Source: Batillaria attramentaria (taxonomy: Eukaryota > Mollusca > Gastropoda > Batillariidae). Taken from it: a stretch of DNA of 64,000 nucleotides. This document shows positions 21,858 to 33,399 of this stretch, one piece after another. The position numbers were made by a program, and so were the translations under genes. The DNA lies in contig JACVVK020000013.1 of the NCBI GenBank assembly GCA_018292915.2, positions 3,266,001-3,330,000 of the forward strand, given 5' to 3'. Positions within the stretch are counted from its first letter, which is position 1. Every line of letters begins with the position of its first letter. The notes under the pieces were generated by a model. That model saw only the letters and a program-made list of their open reading frames with translations. It did no database searches and was not told the DNA's origin.

Positions 21858-22222
21858 CGCTTGTTTGAGTATGAGTGCGTGGATGCCGTGTGTGTTTACA
21901 CGCACGACATAACGAATGATTAGGGATTCCTTGTAATACGGACGCCGACATAAAACCCTCCCAAAAACGCAGAATCATTCTGCTTTGCCAAACAGCAACA
22001 TCATTTGAATGATAAGAGCGATCCGATCGGTGGGCGAGAACGGCAGTGCTACAATGTTGCCCAGGTAAACTTGAAAACGATCGCTCGTGATCGCTAACAC
22101 GTTTACAGCGTCGTTACCTGCTTTCTGCCAATTGTAGGAATAGAAGACGTCAGACTTTGCGAAAAGGCCTTTGTGCTAGACCTAACAAAGGCTTGTGATC
22201 AAGCTGACAATAAAACGCACGT

Positions 22223-23880
22223 GAAAGTCAGTATCGTACATAGGGGGGCTGTAGAGATGCAGATGGTGTTTACAACTGCTCTGACAGAAGTAGCAAGAAA
22301 ACGTAAAATTAATGTGTAAATGTGAAAGTCATTGTCGTGCGTAGGGGGCTGTAGAGATGCCTATGGTGTTTACAACTGCTGTTATAAAAGTAGCAAGAAA
22401 ACGTAAATGTGTAAACGTGAAAGTCGTACATAGGGGGGCTGTAGAGATGCAGATGGTGTTTACAACTGCTCTGACAGAAGTAGCAAGAAAACGTAAATGT
22501 GTAAACGTGAAAGTCATTGTTGTACATAGGGGGCTGTAGAGATACAGACGGTGTTTACAGCCGCTGTGATAGAAGTAGCAAGAAAACGTAAATGTGTAAA
22601 CGTGAAAGTCATTGTTGTACATAGGGGGCTGTAGAGATACAGATGATGTTTACAACTGCTCTGACAGAAGTAGCAAGAAAACGTAAATGTGTAAACGTGA
22701 AAGTCATTGTTGTACATAGGGGGGCTGTAGAGATGCAGACGGTGTTTACAGCCGCTGTGATAGAAGTAGCAAGAAAACGTAAATGTGTACATGTGAAAGT
22801 CATTGTTGTACATAGGGGGGCTGTAGAGATGCAGACGGTGTTTACAGCCGCTGTGATAGAAGTAGCAAGAAAACGTAAATGTGTACATGTGAAAGTCATT
22901 GTTGTACATAGGGGGGCTGTACAGATGCAGATGGTGTTTACAACTGCTGTGACAGAAGTAGCAAGAAAACGTAGATGAAAGTCAATGACGTACATGGGGG
23001 GGGGGGAGGGGGGTGGGTGGGTAGAGATGCAGATGGTGTTTACAACTGCTGTGATAGAAGTAGCAACAAAACGTAAATGTGAAAACGTGAAATCAGTGTC
23101 GTGCATAGGGGGATGTAGAGATACAGACGGTGTTTACAACTGCTGTGATAGAAGTAGCAACAAAACGTAAATGTGAAAACGTGAAATCAGTGTCGTGCAT
23201 AGGGGGATGTAGAGATACAGACGGTGTTTACAACTGCTGTGATAGAAGTAGCAACAAAACGTAAATGTGAAAACGTGAAATCAGTGTCGTGCATAGGGGG
23301 ATGTAGAGATACAGACGGTGTTTACAACTGCTGTGATAGAAGTAGCAACAAAACGTAAATGTGAAAACGTGAAATCAGTGTCGTGCATAGGGGGATGTAG
23401 AGATACAGACGGTGTTTACAACTGCTGTGATAGAAGTAGCAACAAAACGTAAATGTGAAAACGTGAAATCAGTGTCGTGCATAGGGGGATGTAGAGATAC
23501 AGACGGTGTTTACAACTGCTGTGATAGAAGTAGCAACAAAACGTAAATGTGTAAACGTGAAAGTCATTGTTGTACATAGGGGGCTGTAGAGATACAGATG
23601 ATGTTTACAACTGCTGTGACAGAAGTAGCAAGAAAACGTAGATGAAAGTCAATGACGTACATGGGGGGGGGGGGGGGGGGGGTGGGGGGGGGGGGTAGAG
23701 ATGCAGATGGTGTTTACAACTGCTGTGATAGAAGTAGCAAGAAAACGTAAAATTAATGTGTAAATGTGAAAGTCAGTGTCGTACATATGGGGCTGTAGAG
23801 ATTCAGATGGTATTTACAACTGCTGTGACAGAAGAAGCCAGAAAACGTAAATGAAAGTCAGTGTCGTAGGGCATTATACA
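22223..23880. repeat. Minisatellite, unit 90-104 bp, about 17 units
   Basis: Each unit carries GTGTTTACAACTGCTGTGA, GAAGTAGCAAGAAAACGTAA and CATAGGGGGCTGTAGAGAT. TAGCAA spacing is 90-102 bases early, then exactly 94 between 23155, 23249, 23343, 23437 and 23531, where units are almost identical. G runs at 22998 and 23664 interrupt it. Confidence 0.95.
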
Positions 23881-23897
23881 GATGTAGATGGTGTGGC

Positions 23898-23898
<1 letters not shown>

Positions 23899-23935
<37 letters not shown>
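23899..23935. repeat. (GTT)n microsatellite
   Basis: Perfect TTG run. Confidence 0.95.
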
Positions 23936-24264
23936 GACGGATCCTCGGCGTTTTGGACATATTGCTCAAATTCAAGCTGACAAACGCCAGGGGCTGTTCA
24001 GACGATATGTAGAACCGGAGAGGTTTCACTTAAGGATTACCATGGTAACAACAAAGGAATCAAGCATGTGTAAGAATGGGCACTATGGAGGGTCGTGCAG
24101 ATTTCTGGAGATGCCCTGGACGTTCGATGGAACGCATTTGATTATTGATGGCCCAGCTGGGAAGTTGTAATGGAAAGCAGTGTCGTTGATAGGTGACGTG
24201 GAAGGCGTTCAGAGAGGCAGTGACGTACGCTCGACCCTAAAAGGGCATGGCAGGGCCAACTCTG

Positions 24265-24874
24265 CACCATCGGGTTGCACTACGTTTACCCTCTGCACTG
24301 ACCCGAAATCGGCTAGCCGAGACCTGCGCCGAGACAAGTGATACCGAAGAAGGAAAAAAAAAAAAGTCGGTGACAAGGAGAGTGGACAGTTCTGCACAAC
24401 TTTGTGGTCAACGTGGCATTTCACAGTGTGCAGGGGAGCCGGGATGGTCGAATGTTAGAGTGGTAGAGCGTTGGACTTCTAATGCTCGGGTCGTGAGTTC
24501 GTATCCCGGCTGGGGCCAAATATTTGTGCTGGCTTTTTCATCGTTGCCCCGTCTTTCATATCACCCTATGTGGTGGAAAAGGACGTTAAACCCCGAAACC
24601 CCCACCCCACCCTCACAGTGTGCACGGTTCTGTCGCAGCAGCGCAGCACAGTACATTTTCAGCTTGTTTCAGAGATTATTGCCTGCATGAGTTGTCCCCC
24701 GTGCATACACAGAACCGCAGCATGCATGCATTTTTTTTTTGTGGCAACTTTGTGCTCTTCCACAGAAAATGCGTGCTTGTTGCGGCAAGGGAGACAACTC
24801 ATGCAGGCAATAATCTCTGAAAATGTACTGTGCTGGTGAATGCCACAGAACTGACCGCTTCTGTGCACACTGTG
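24265..24874. mobile_element. Foldback element, copy 2, with nested SINE-A
   Basis: Same family as 9289-9873. The left arm runs to about 24696 and is split by a SINE-A (24433-24612); the right arm starts at GAGACAACTCATGCAG (24790) and is truncated at about 24874. It abuts a LINE reverse-transcriptase remnant. Confidence 0.82.
24433..24612 (+). mobile_element. SINE-A with 12-bp TSD, nested in the foldback element
   Basis: TCACAGTGTGCA at 24421-24432 and 24613-24624. The interrupted sequence continues seamlessly into the foldback arm. Confidence 0.95.
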
Positions 24875-24884
24875 CTCTGGCACA

Positions 24885-25140
24885 CATTGCTGAATTTGGC
24901 AGTGAATTCCAGTCATTTACGATCTTCTGACGTAAAACATTCATTCTTTCAGAACTAGGATTTCTATTTTTAGTTATATTTCTAGCATTGCCACGTGTCA
25001 CAGACCTCCGGAATTCAAAGAAGTAGGTGCTATCAGTATTATCTAAATCACTCAATATTCTATACACTTGTATGAGATCACCCCTTTTTCTGCGGTTGCC
25101 AAAGAAAACAAATTCAACTCTTGTCTCCGACTCCATGCGT
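24885..25140 (-). mobile_element. LINE reverse-transcriptase C-terminal remnant
   Basis: The minus frame reads RRKRGDLIQVYRILSDLDN...FFEF...TRG...VVNDWNSLP-like text, here KIVNDWNSLPNSA. That matches the conserved C-terminal pattern of CR1/L2-type non-LTR reverse transcriptases (GDLIQxYKIL...FF...RxVxxWNSLP). It is 5' truncated and has lost its end to the foldback element. Confidence 0.8.
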
Positions 25141-25185
25141 ATGTTCTGTCCCCACCCCCACTTGCCTTGCATGCAGCTACGTCCT

Positions 25186-25191
<6 letters not shown>

Positions 25192-25219
<28 letters not shown>

Positions 25220-25318
25220 CTCTCTCTCTCTCTCATTCTCCCCTCTCTCTCCCTTTCTCTCTCTCTCTCTCTCTCCCTCTCTCCCTTCCTCTCTCTCTCT
25301 CTCTCTCTCTCTCCCTCC
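25192..25318. repeat. (CT)n polypyrimidine tract
   Basis: About 127 bases of CT with TC/CCT interruptions. Confidence 0.95.
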
Positions 25319-25796
25319 TAGATGCCAGTTTGATAGCTAAGCGACAGATTCTAGAGACACCCCAAATCCTCCTGCCCGCTCCAACCCTTCCCGCCCCTCC
25401 CCGCAGCTCATCCTGTCTGTTGGTATAGTTCGCCTGTTAGGGGGTGCAAATGTATACCAGTCATTTGCAGGGGGAGCAAATTTTCACCAGCTGCGCGGGA
25501 CCGATTGCAAATGTATCCTGGATTCGGGGTCTCACGGGTTGAAGTCACGTGACAGCTAACTTCGTTTTACGAATGTGACTTTAACGAAAGCATTAAACGA
25601 ATATAGCCATCAGATGAAGATATATATGTGCGTGTGCAGTATCTGTCGTAATTTGTAACCATTTCGCTTTCCGGCAACGAGCCTTTCGAGAAAAATAGCG
25701 CGGCAGTATCGCGAGAGCTGACCGGACTGACGGGCGGGATACAATCGCCCCGCTAAGTAGAGAACAGGAGTACATTTGCTCCCCCTGCATATAACT

Positions 25797-26090
25797 ACAA
25801 GATACAAGATACAAGATCTTTTATTCCTGTAGCCCCTTTTGGGGTATGGAGGATATCAGAAAAAAAGTGCAAGTGGTAGTTGCATGGAAACAAAATAATC
25901 AGAAGACAACAGCATAATGCATAAGGAACAAGAGTCTGTAAATCCACCTGTGACACGGAACAACGTTCACATCATAGGAATATTTACACAAAGATGCCAG
26001 AGATACTGAATGCTGAACAGACAAATGAGGTGCGCAGCCAACTAATCAAAACAGGCGCTGAAGAACAAGTACAAGAAAACAACGCAGTCA

Positions 26091-26091
<1 letters not shown>
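25797..26091 (-). mobile_element. LINE 3' UTR and (ATCTTGT)n tail
   Basis: On the minus strand the sequence ends CCCCAAAAGGGGCTACAGG, AATAAAAGATC, then TTGTATCTTGTATC repeats. A related 3' end is at 59740-59802. The C-terminal coding remnant lies just upstream on the same strand, beyond an (AC)n tract. Confidence 0.75.

Positions 26092-26153
<62 letters not shown>
26092..26153. repeat. (AC)n microsatellite
   Basis: Perfect AC run between the LINE 3' UTR and its coding remnant. Confidence 0.95.
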
Positions 26154-26155
<2 letters not shown>

Positions 26156-26156
26156 C

Positions 26157-26345
26157 TCATACTACACCACTCGCCTTAAGAAATTTGGCAAGGTTGAGTG
26201 CTACCTTCTTTGATTTTGTGCCTATTAACCGACACAAGCTGAAAATCGATTTGACTTTTCGGAGCCGACATGGGATGAACTTGTTGCGTTCTGCTTGAAG
26301 AGATGGACATTCGAACAGAAGGTGGAACTCGTCTTCTACCGCGGC
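26157..26345 (-). mobile_element. LINE ORF2 C-terminal remnant
   Basis: The minus frame contains VEDEFHLLFECPSLQAER and LIGTKSKKVALNLAKFLKA. EDEFHxLxECP is the typical C-terminal Cys/His segment of many invertebrate non-LTR elements. The frame before it is not recognisable. Confidence 0.75.
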
Positions 26346-26583
26346 CATGTCGCTGGTATACGTTTGCGCCCCCTCGCGGGCGAACAATACCAGCGGAGCG
26401 CCTGTAATCCGGCTGTGACCGGTTTTAGATGGGTAGGGGGTGGAAGATGCGGTAAAACAGAAAAGAAGCATCCGATTTTGATGGCACCATTATTTTCTCT
26501 GGCCCATTGACCAGTCGCGGCCCAAGAGTTGTGGCGTACGCGATAACAAAAGCGTGATGAGGAACAGTGCGCGCTCTCGTATC

Positions 26584-26763
26584 GGGGAGTCGGGATAGCC
26601 GAATGGTTCAGCGTTGGCCTTTCAATGCTCGGGTCGTGAGTTCGAATCCCGGCGTGGGCCAAATATTTGTGCGAGCCTTTTTGTCGTTGCCCCGTCTTTG
26701 ATATCACCCATAATGTGATGGAAAAGGACGTTAAACTCCCAAGCGCCCACCCACCCACCCACC
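26584..26763 (+). mobile_element. SINE-A, full-length copy with 14-bp TSD
   Basis: CGCGCTCTCGTATC at 26570-26583 and 26764-26777. Confidence 0.95.
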
Positions 26764-26854
26764 CGCGCTCTCGTATCAGCCCACTCGCGGAATCGGTCTG
26801 TCTTCTCACTTCAAGCGAGCCACAGAGATTGGTTCGGATCATACTATTACTGCT

Positions 26855-26916
26855 AATAATAATAATAATATGGGGAATTTGTATAGAGCCTATTCCAGTA
26901 GCTCTAGGCGCTTTAC

Positions 26917-26994
<78 letters not shown>

Positions 26995-26996
26995 CA

Positions 26997-27062
<66 letters not shown>

Positions 27063-27064
27063 AC
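26855..27064. repeat. (AAT)n-GCGC tail, then (AC)n(CT)n(AC)n
   Basis: A retroelement-type motif (GTATAGAGCCTATTCCAGTA, GGCGCTTTACAAAA) is followed by AC (26921-26991), CT (27001-27037) and AC (27038-27064). Confidence 0.9.
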
Positions 27065-27567
27065 GTCTCTGTAACGGGTCCGTCACAAATCAAAGATATA
27101 CAGCAAAATGTGGCCGATCTGTCAGTCTGTCTGGAATGAATAGTGTTCGGCTGGGTTACTCACGTCAGCTGTCCCTCCCCCCCCCCCTTCCTCCATAACC
27201 TGCCCATGAAGTGACGTTAAACTCCAGATAACCAACCAATCAACCCACCAAGTAGCGTATGCCGTGCATTGTCGTATGCGTGTTATTAACTGGTAATGTC
27301 ATTGCTGGTTGGCTGCCCGCTAGGCGATCCGTACCGACAGTCGCAATATGCCATTAACCACAGTCTCATCATATTTGTGTCCTATCCACTCCACCCGCCG
27401 CCTTTCTCGCCCTGAAATGGATAGTCAGTTTATGGCCTTAGTGCATGCTATAACTTATAACTTTTGGGGGACGATATACATGTATAACACATCTTTCCAT
27501 CTAGACAGCCGACAATGCCGAAGTTCGGGTTCTCGGGCAGCCTGGGTGTCCTGCTGTGTTGAACAAA

Positions 27568-27830
27568 CGTTTTTGATGTTCGTGTTGGTGGTGTGGATGC
27601 TGGTGTTGATGTTGGTGTTGGTGATGCTGTTGTGTGGCGTTGTGTTGCGTTGCGTTGCGTTGCGTCGTGTTGTGTTGCGTTGCTGTGCGTTACGTTGTGT
27701 TGTGTTGTGTTGTGTTGTGTTGTGTTGCGTTGTGTTTCGTTGGGTTAGGTTGTGTTGCGTTGTGTTGTGTTACGTTGCTTTGCGTTGTGTAGCGTTGCTT
27801 TACGTTGTGTTATGTTGCTTTGCGTTGCTG
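27568..27830. repeat. Pentanucleotide array (GTGTT/GCGTT)n
   Basis: About 260 bases of five-base units; GTGTT, GCGTT and GCTTT variants are intermingled. Confidence 0.93.
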
Positions 27831-27954
27831 CTCCTCTTACTATTCCTTTTTTTTCCATTTCTTTCGTTCTTTCTATCTTGTTTTTTTACACGGGGCTGCA
27901 ATTTCGAGGAAGTTTGTTTTCTTATTACACAGTAAGACAAGCTTGAGTACATGG

Positions 27955-28155
27955 CCGTTTTCTCTATTGCTGTAGTTCTCGGGCCTGGTTTTCGGTGTAT
28001 TATTTATCAGAAGGAGTGCGAAATGCCGTCCTAGCTGTCGCGCAGTCCCAACCACATGGATCGCCATTTCGGCATCATACCGACCATCCTCATAATCATC
28101 ATCATGCATCGCAAAATGCACGGCTAGCTGGAGCTGGCCAAAAGTCCAGGAAAGA
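27955..28155 (+). mobile_element. SINE-D fragment, diverged
   Basis: Resembles the middle of SINE-D (GTAGTTCTCGGGCCTGGTTT; CGAAATGCCGTCC; CAGTCCCAACCACATGGA; CATCATCATGCAT). Confidence 0.7.
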
Positions 28156-28158
28156 AGG

Positions 28159-28398
28159 AGGTTGGGTGGTTGTTTGGGAGTTTAACGTCCTTTTCCACCA
28201 CGGATGAGTGATTTCAAAGACGGGGCAACGAGAAAAAGACCAGCACAAATATGTGGCCCCGGCCGGGATTCGAACTCACGACCCCCAGCATTGAAAAGGA
28301 AAGAATAATTTAATGCAGACATGAAAGAAACGGGAAAAAGGCCAGCACAAATATTCGGCCCCGGCCGGGATTCGAACTCACGACCACAGCACTGAAAA
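28159..28398 (-). mobile_element. SINE-A, truncated, with partial tandem duplication
   Basis: A minus copy (28159-28296) lacks its head. A second partial copy (28329-28398) repeats the GAAAAAGGCCAGCACAAAT to CACGACC region plus the flanking GAAAAGGAAAGAA, so flank and SINE were duplicated together. Confidence 0.85.
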
Positions 28399-28793
28399 GG
28401 AAAGAACCAATGCAGACAGAAAGTGTGGTCATTGCTCCGGCGGGCCGCTTTACGCATTCACAAGAACGTGGCTGGAGTGCAAAGGACTCTGAGGGCCCCA
28501 TAGTCTGCGATTGCCAACACGTGACATGACCACAGATGATGACAACAAACAAAAAAAATGAATGTGGACTTTCTGCCAGCGGAGCTTGACACGTATGTCC
28601 GGCTTCGTGAAAACTGCGATTGGAAACCGCCAGTGAATAATCAATTCAGAACACGCCTGTAGGAAACCGGCGCAGCTGCATGAGTTCCGGTCCCCACAAG
28701 TTCCAGATCTGAGATAGATTCTTTCGGCGGACGTGCCTGCAGATTCTGAGACAGATTCTTTCGGCATACTTGCCCGGAGATTTTCGCATCGGG

Positions 28794-28795
28794 TT

Positions 28796-28835
<40 letters not shown>

Positions 28836-28840
28836 TTTTT
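28794..28840. repeat. (TTTC)n microsatellite
   Basis: CTTT repeats, 10 or more units. Confidence 0.93.
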
Positions 28841-29126
28841 CCTTCTTCGTCCCTTTTCCTGCTTCGTTTTTATGCAGTCGCAGTTTTTCAAAAAAAGCCG
28901 GACCGGCGCAGCCGCGCTCCCGTGACATTTTATCCCCCCACTTACGCGGTCGAGTTCATTTGCTGTCACTGGCTTAACTTCAATCACGATGTTAAAAAAC
29001 AGGCTGTTTTCTCCGAACCTGTTTCCTTAAATAGCTTTCCTTACTATCGGGATTCACTCACTGGCGGTTAAGATTGCGGCTTCCGTAGAAAGGCAGAGAA
29101 AAGAAATCCTGATTGTGAACTTCAGC

Positions 29127-29164
<38 letters not shown>

Positions 29165-29528
29165 TATTTTAAAAGGATAAAGATTGTAGGTCGTTGTTAC
29201 AATATGTTTCTTTCTGTGTGTAAAAACAACGGCGGTTTAGAAAAACAGAAAACTTATGAAGCGGGAGAAAGCTGTGATCTTTAAACTTACTTCCAGTTAA
29301 CTAGAGAGAGAGAGAGAGAGAGTGCTGGAATGAGCAGGCCACCACGAAAGCCCCACAAATTATGATTACTGCTGGTAATAGAAAGTGATTTACTTTCCAG
29401 ATCCCGTCAACGCAAGAGTAGGTGGAAAAACCGATTGTCCCTCTGTGTCGTAAATTAGAGTTCTTTATTAATACCCTTGCTTCGAGCTTTCACAGCTGAC
29501 TGGCAGCCACGAAAACTCTCTCTGCTAC

Positions 29529-30050
29529 CGGCCCCCGTTGTGTAGTGGTTAGCACTTCGGACCATGGACCGGGAGACCCGGGTTCGAGTCCCAGCCGAGG
29601 CAAGCGGGATTTTTCCTACCTAGGTCGGCTCCTACCCAGAGCGGGGTGTGCTTTTGGCCTAATGGGGAGGCTGTTGCCACACAGCCGAGATTCACCCACT
29701 TCACGGGTGCGACTTTGGAGGTGCTTCCCTTGGTATGACACGTCTTATGATGTGGATGATTACACGGCCGGCACCGCAGGTGCCGTAGTTCCCGGGCCTG
29801 GTTAATGCCGGGATATTTATGACAGGAAGCGTGAAATGCGGCCCTGTTCCGCAGTCCCAAACCACACGGACCTCCATAGCATCATCTTACCATCATCCTC
29901 ATCTCCATCATCGTGTATAATAAAAATTGCCACAGCTTGCCCCGTGGATTCCACCCATTACCTGGGAGGAACACCACTGCCGGGGACTGGAACTGGCAAA
30001 AAGAGTTGGGGGCAGCCAAAAAAAAACAAACCCAACAACAACAAAAAACC
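29529..30050 (+). mobile_element. SINE-D, full-length copy (about 500 bp)
   Basis: tRNA-like head (GTTGTGTAGTGGTTAGCAC A box; CGGGTTCGAGTCCCAGCC B box) followed by a long body (CACCCACTTCACGGGTGCGA; CCGGGCCTGGTTAATGCC) and an A-rich 3' end. Related copies are at 53439, 59480 and 27955. Confidence 0.87.
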
Positions 30051-30121
30051 CCTCTCTCTGCTGGGAGAAGAACTTGGGTGGTTGGCAGGTTAAAATTAAC
30101 CCGTTTATGTCCATGCAGCGC

Positions 30122-30370
30122 CCTGGTGGTCGGTAGTCTAGTGGTGAAAAGACTTCGCCACAGTGCGAGAGGTCAGGGTCGAGTCCCACTCCGGGTGGCA
30201 AAGAATTTTGCCTTCACGCACGTGGCACCGATCATTCGGGCCGATCGTCGGGGGTTCTCTCCGGCCGCGGGTACTCCGGCTTCCTCCCTCTCGGAAGCGG
30301 CAGTGTTCCGTTTCGGCCTCGTTACGAACTCAGAGGCTGAGAATTGCAGGCTGGGCCCGGGGAGGTGAGA
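30122..30370 (+). mobile_element. SINE-B, 5' part
   Basis: Head (GGTCGGTAGTCTAGTGGTGA; CAGGGTCGAGTCCCACTCC) and the CGTGGCACCGATCATTCGGG, GTACTCCGGCTTCC body; the 3' half is absent. Confidence 0.85.
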
Positions 30371-30555
30371 CTAATAAATAGAAGCAATATAGAGCGCGAT
30401 TTGGAGCCGTTCCAAAACAAGCCGCGTCTCTAGTTGACGTTTAATTACCCATTGCCAGTGAAAAGTGGACGTTAAAAGGGGATAGGTGACGGGCGCACAG
30501 TCCATTTAGCCTCTAATGAGTGATGTTGTTAGTTCCGTACTTCCTCTGTACTCGA

Positions 30556-30558
<3 letters not shown>

Positions 30559-30643
<85 letters not shown>

Positions 30644-30656
30644 GTCTTGTGTTGTG

Positions 30657-30733
<77 letters not shown>
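30559..30733. repeat. (GT)n microsatellite, two blocks
   Basis: Two GT runs (30559-30643 and 30659-30733) separated by GTTGTCTTGTGTTGTGTT, then (AG)n at 30748-30763. Confidence 0.95.
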
Positions 30734-30734
<1 letters not shown>

Positions 30735-31082
30735 TCGTGAACTTCAGAGAGAGAGAGAGAGATTTCCGCCTCACTATCTACATACAATCCATCACGTACC
30801 CTCTCCAATGAAAAGCTCTTTAAAGTTCCTAGGAAAAATTTGAAATCTTTCGGCCAAAGCTTGTTCCGTTTTTCCACCTCTACAGCCTGGAACTCTTTGC
30901 GTGATAACGCGAGACAGCAACCTACTTTTCGCTTCATTTAAATCTGCCTGTTCCAACTGGCATTCTATTGATTACCGTAGTACTGTACCATAGTATCTTG
31001 TGTGTACGGATGTGTTTCATGTGCGTGTGATGATGGGTGAATGCGCGATGAGTTTGATGGTAAAGAATTGTGCAATGTAAAT

Positions 31083-31224
<142 letters not shown>

Positions 31225-31733
31225 CGAGCGTGCGTGCGTATGTATGAGGGAGAGAGAAAGAGAGAGAGACAGACAGACAGACAGAGATTACCAGACAGTT
31301 TTTTTTTTTTTTTAAAGTTGTAAACACATCAAGACGGCACAAATTGTCAATCCAAAACTCAGCTCGGAAAAATCGCCGAAGCGAAGGGGTTGTTACTGCT
31401 CCCTCGACGGCCCGAAACTGATGTGAAATATTGGTTCTGTGCAAATTGCACGGATCAGGCCCGCGCGAGGTCATAATCAGCGCGATGGTTTGTCGATAAT
31501 GACATTACTGTTGGAAACACTAATGAAATCATGATCAAGATGGGGGGGGGGGGGGGGGGTACGTTTTCGGTCCGCTCTCCACGGTGCCGGCCTGGGACCA
31601 TTAGGAACGGTGTGATCAAAACACACCCCCCCCCCCTCCAAACCTTGAGGACACTCATGCATGTAACAATAATAATAATAATGGGATATTTACATAGCGC
31701 CTATCCATAGCAAGCTCTAAGCGCTTACAACGT

Positions 31734-31907
31734 TGAGGGAGCCGGGGTGGTCGAATGGTAGAGCGTTGGACTTCTAATGCTCGGGTCGTCAGTTCGTATC
31801 CCGGCTGGGGCCAGATATTTGTGCTGGCTTTTTCATCGTTGCCCCGTCTTTGATATCACCCGTATGTGGTTGAAAAGGACGTTAAACCCCCAAACACCCG
31901 ACACCCA
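31734..31907 (+). mobile_element. SINE-A, full-length copy with 12-bp TSD
   Basis: CGCTTACAACGT at 31722-31733 and 31908-31919. It is inserted in another retroelement tail ((AAT)n ... TACATAGCGCCTATCC). Confidence 0.95.
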
Positions 31908-32014
31908 CGCTTACAACGTGAAGACATATAAAAATGAAATAAAATGAAATTATGCCAGTAAGAAAGACACAGCAATTGCGGCACGCAAGCACGCACGCGC
32001 GCGCACGCAAGCAC

Positions 32015-32062
<48 letters not shown>

Positions 32063-32221
32063 GGTCAATGGGTGGGGGTGACGGTAATAAGGCAATAGCC
32101 TGCACAAAATGAGTTTGAGCTCCCCGCTAGGAAGAAAGACACAACTTGTTGTTTTTTTTGGGTTTTTTTTTAGTATTTCGAGATCATGTAATTGCAACCA
32201 CAAGCCCCTGTTGCGGCTTCT

Positions 32222-32435
32222 ACATTAATTTTTTGTTTCCATTTGTTACCGCAGGCCGTTTTTGCACCTCTACATTGCTGTTTTAATCTGCAGCTACAAA
32301 TCTTTGTTGCTAGTCCGCATTTTTGTGTTAATCTGCATCCATAAATCTTTGATGAGCTCTTACAGTTTTGGGTTTTAATCCGCAACGATAGATCTTTGTT
32401 GTAGCTCGACATTTTTGTTTTAATCTTGTAACTCC
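32222..32435. repeat. Degenerate tandem repeat, about 58-bp unit
   Basis: About four units share TTTTAATCYGCA and AAATCTTTGTTG motifs; strongly diverged. Confidence 0.6.
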
Positions 32436-32812
32436 ACCGTTTTGTTTTAATGGGGCTTATGTTGCCATTTTACCCTCACAGATCGTTCTGAGCTGTTTTC
32501 GTGGTATCTATCATCACACAACTTAGACACTTGGACAGTGACTGCGTCTGCAATGCTGGCACTCAGCCAACAGAAGCGTACTCGATGACGCGGCTACTAT
32601 ACTCCAGTAGTGTAACAACAGTCGTAGAATTTGAATGTTCGACCGCTCGCGCAAAGTGTAAACAACATTGTATCGCATTAAGAGCTGTACTAATCATCAA
32701 GATAGAGTATTTTGACCGTACAGGCGCACTCACGAGCGAAACTGTTACAAAACATAAGCTGGCTTAGCAAGGATGGAATAAGTCCGTTTGATATTTGAGC
32801 CCATTCACTCTT

Positions 32813-32813
<1 letters not shown>

Positions 32814-32889
<76 letters not shown>
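32814..32889. repeat. (AC)n microsatellite upstream of exon 2
   Basis: Perfect AC run ending 88 bases before the exon 2 acceptor; a second short run is at 32933-32945. Confidence 0.95.
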
Positions 32890-32890
<1 letters not shown>

Positions 32891-32976
32891 CCATTCTTTC
32901 TAGGCCAAGAGATTCTTCAAGTCACTTCAACACACACACACACACCTCATTATCTCCTGTGTTCATGTTTGCGCAG

Positions 32977-33154
32977 GAGGAAGGCACGAGGGATCAGCTG
33001 GTCCACATCCTGTTGGAGGGCGGTGCTGACGTCAACATGACGGACAAGGAGGGCAGGTCCCCGCTGATCCACGCCTGTGAGAAACGTTGTAACGACATCG
33101 TGCGCATTCTGATCCACCACCATAACATCAAGCCCGACCTGGAGGACGTTTACG
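32977..33154 (+). CDS. Ankyrin-repeat protein (ANKRD63/ANKRD34-like), coding exon 2
   Basis: Codes residues 65-123 and the first base of codon 124. The acceptor ends GCGCAG at 32976, phase 0, matching exon 1. The donor is G|GTAAGG with GT at 33155, phase 1. The exon completes one ankyrin repeat (LVHILLEGGADVNMTD) and encodes another (EGRSPLIHACEKRCNDIVRIL). The joined text shows the usual ankyrin TPLxxA and LLxxGADVN signatures in register, which supports the splice. It is flanked by (AC)n at 32814-32889 and by (GT)n starting 15 bases after the donor, so short-read assembly could be weak here. Confidence 0.87.
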
Positions 33155-33165
33155 GTAAGGGAACG

Positions 33166-33168
<3 letters not shown>

Positions 33169-33258
<90 letters not shown>

Positions 33259-33335
33259 GTGTGGAGATATGTTTAGAGAGCCCATCGTTAATCTGCGGTA
33301 AGACGACGGGCTCTCCAAACATTCTCCACACGTAA

Positions 33336-33393
<58 letters not shown>
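33169..33393. repeat. (GT)n - hairpin - (GT)n block after exon 2
   Basis: GT runs at 33169-33254 and 33337-33393 flank an inverted repeat (arms 33254-33288 and 33302-33336; GTTACGTGTGGAGA...GGGCTCTCC). Confidence 0.93.
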
Positions 33394-33395
<2 letters not shown>

Positions 33396-33399
33396 GAGG

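Noticed and set aside
22514..23106. Repeated peptide with a 32-residue period (YNNDFHVYTFTFSCYF...)
   Set aside because: This is the minisatellite read in antisense. Where units are 94 or 95 bases the frame shifts, so no selection on a protein is likely.
22223..23880. CRISPR-like regular repeats
   Set aside because: The whole unit is repeated without unique spacers and the DNA is eukaryotic, so it is a minisatellite.
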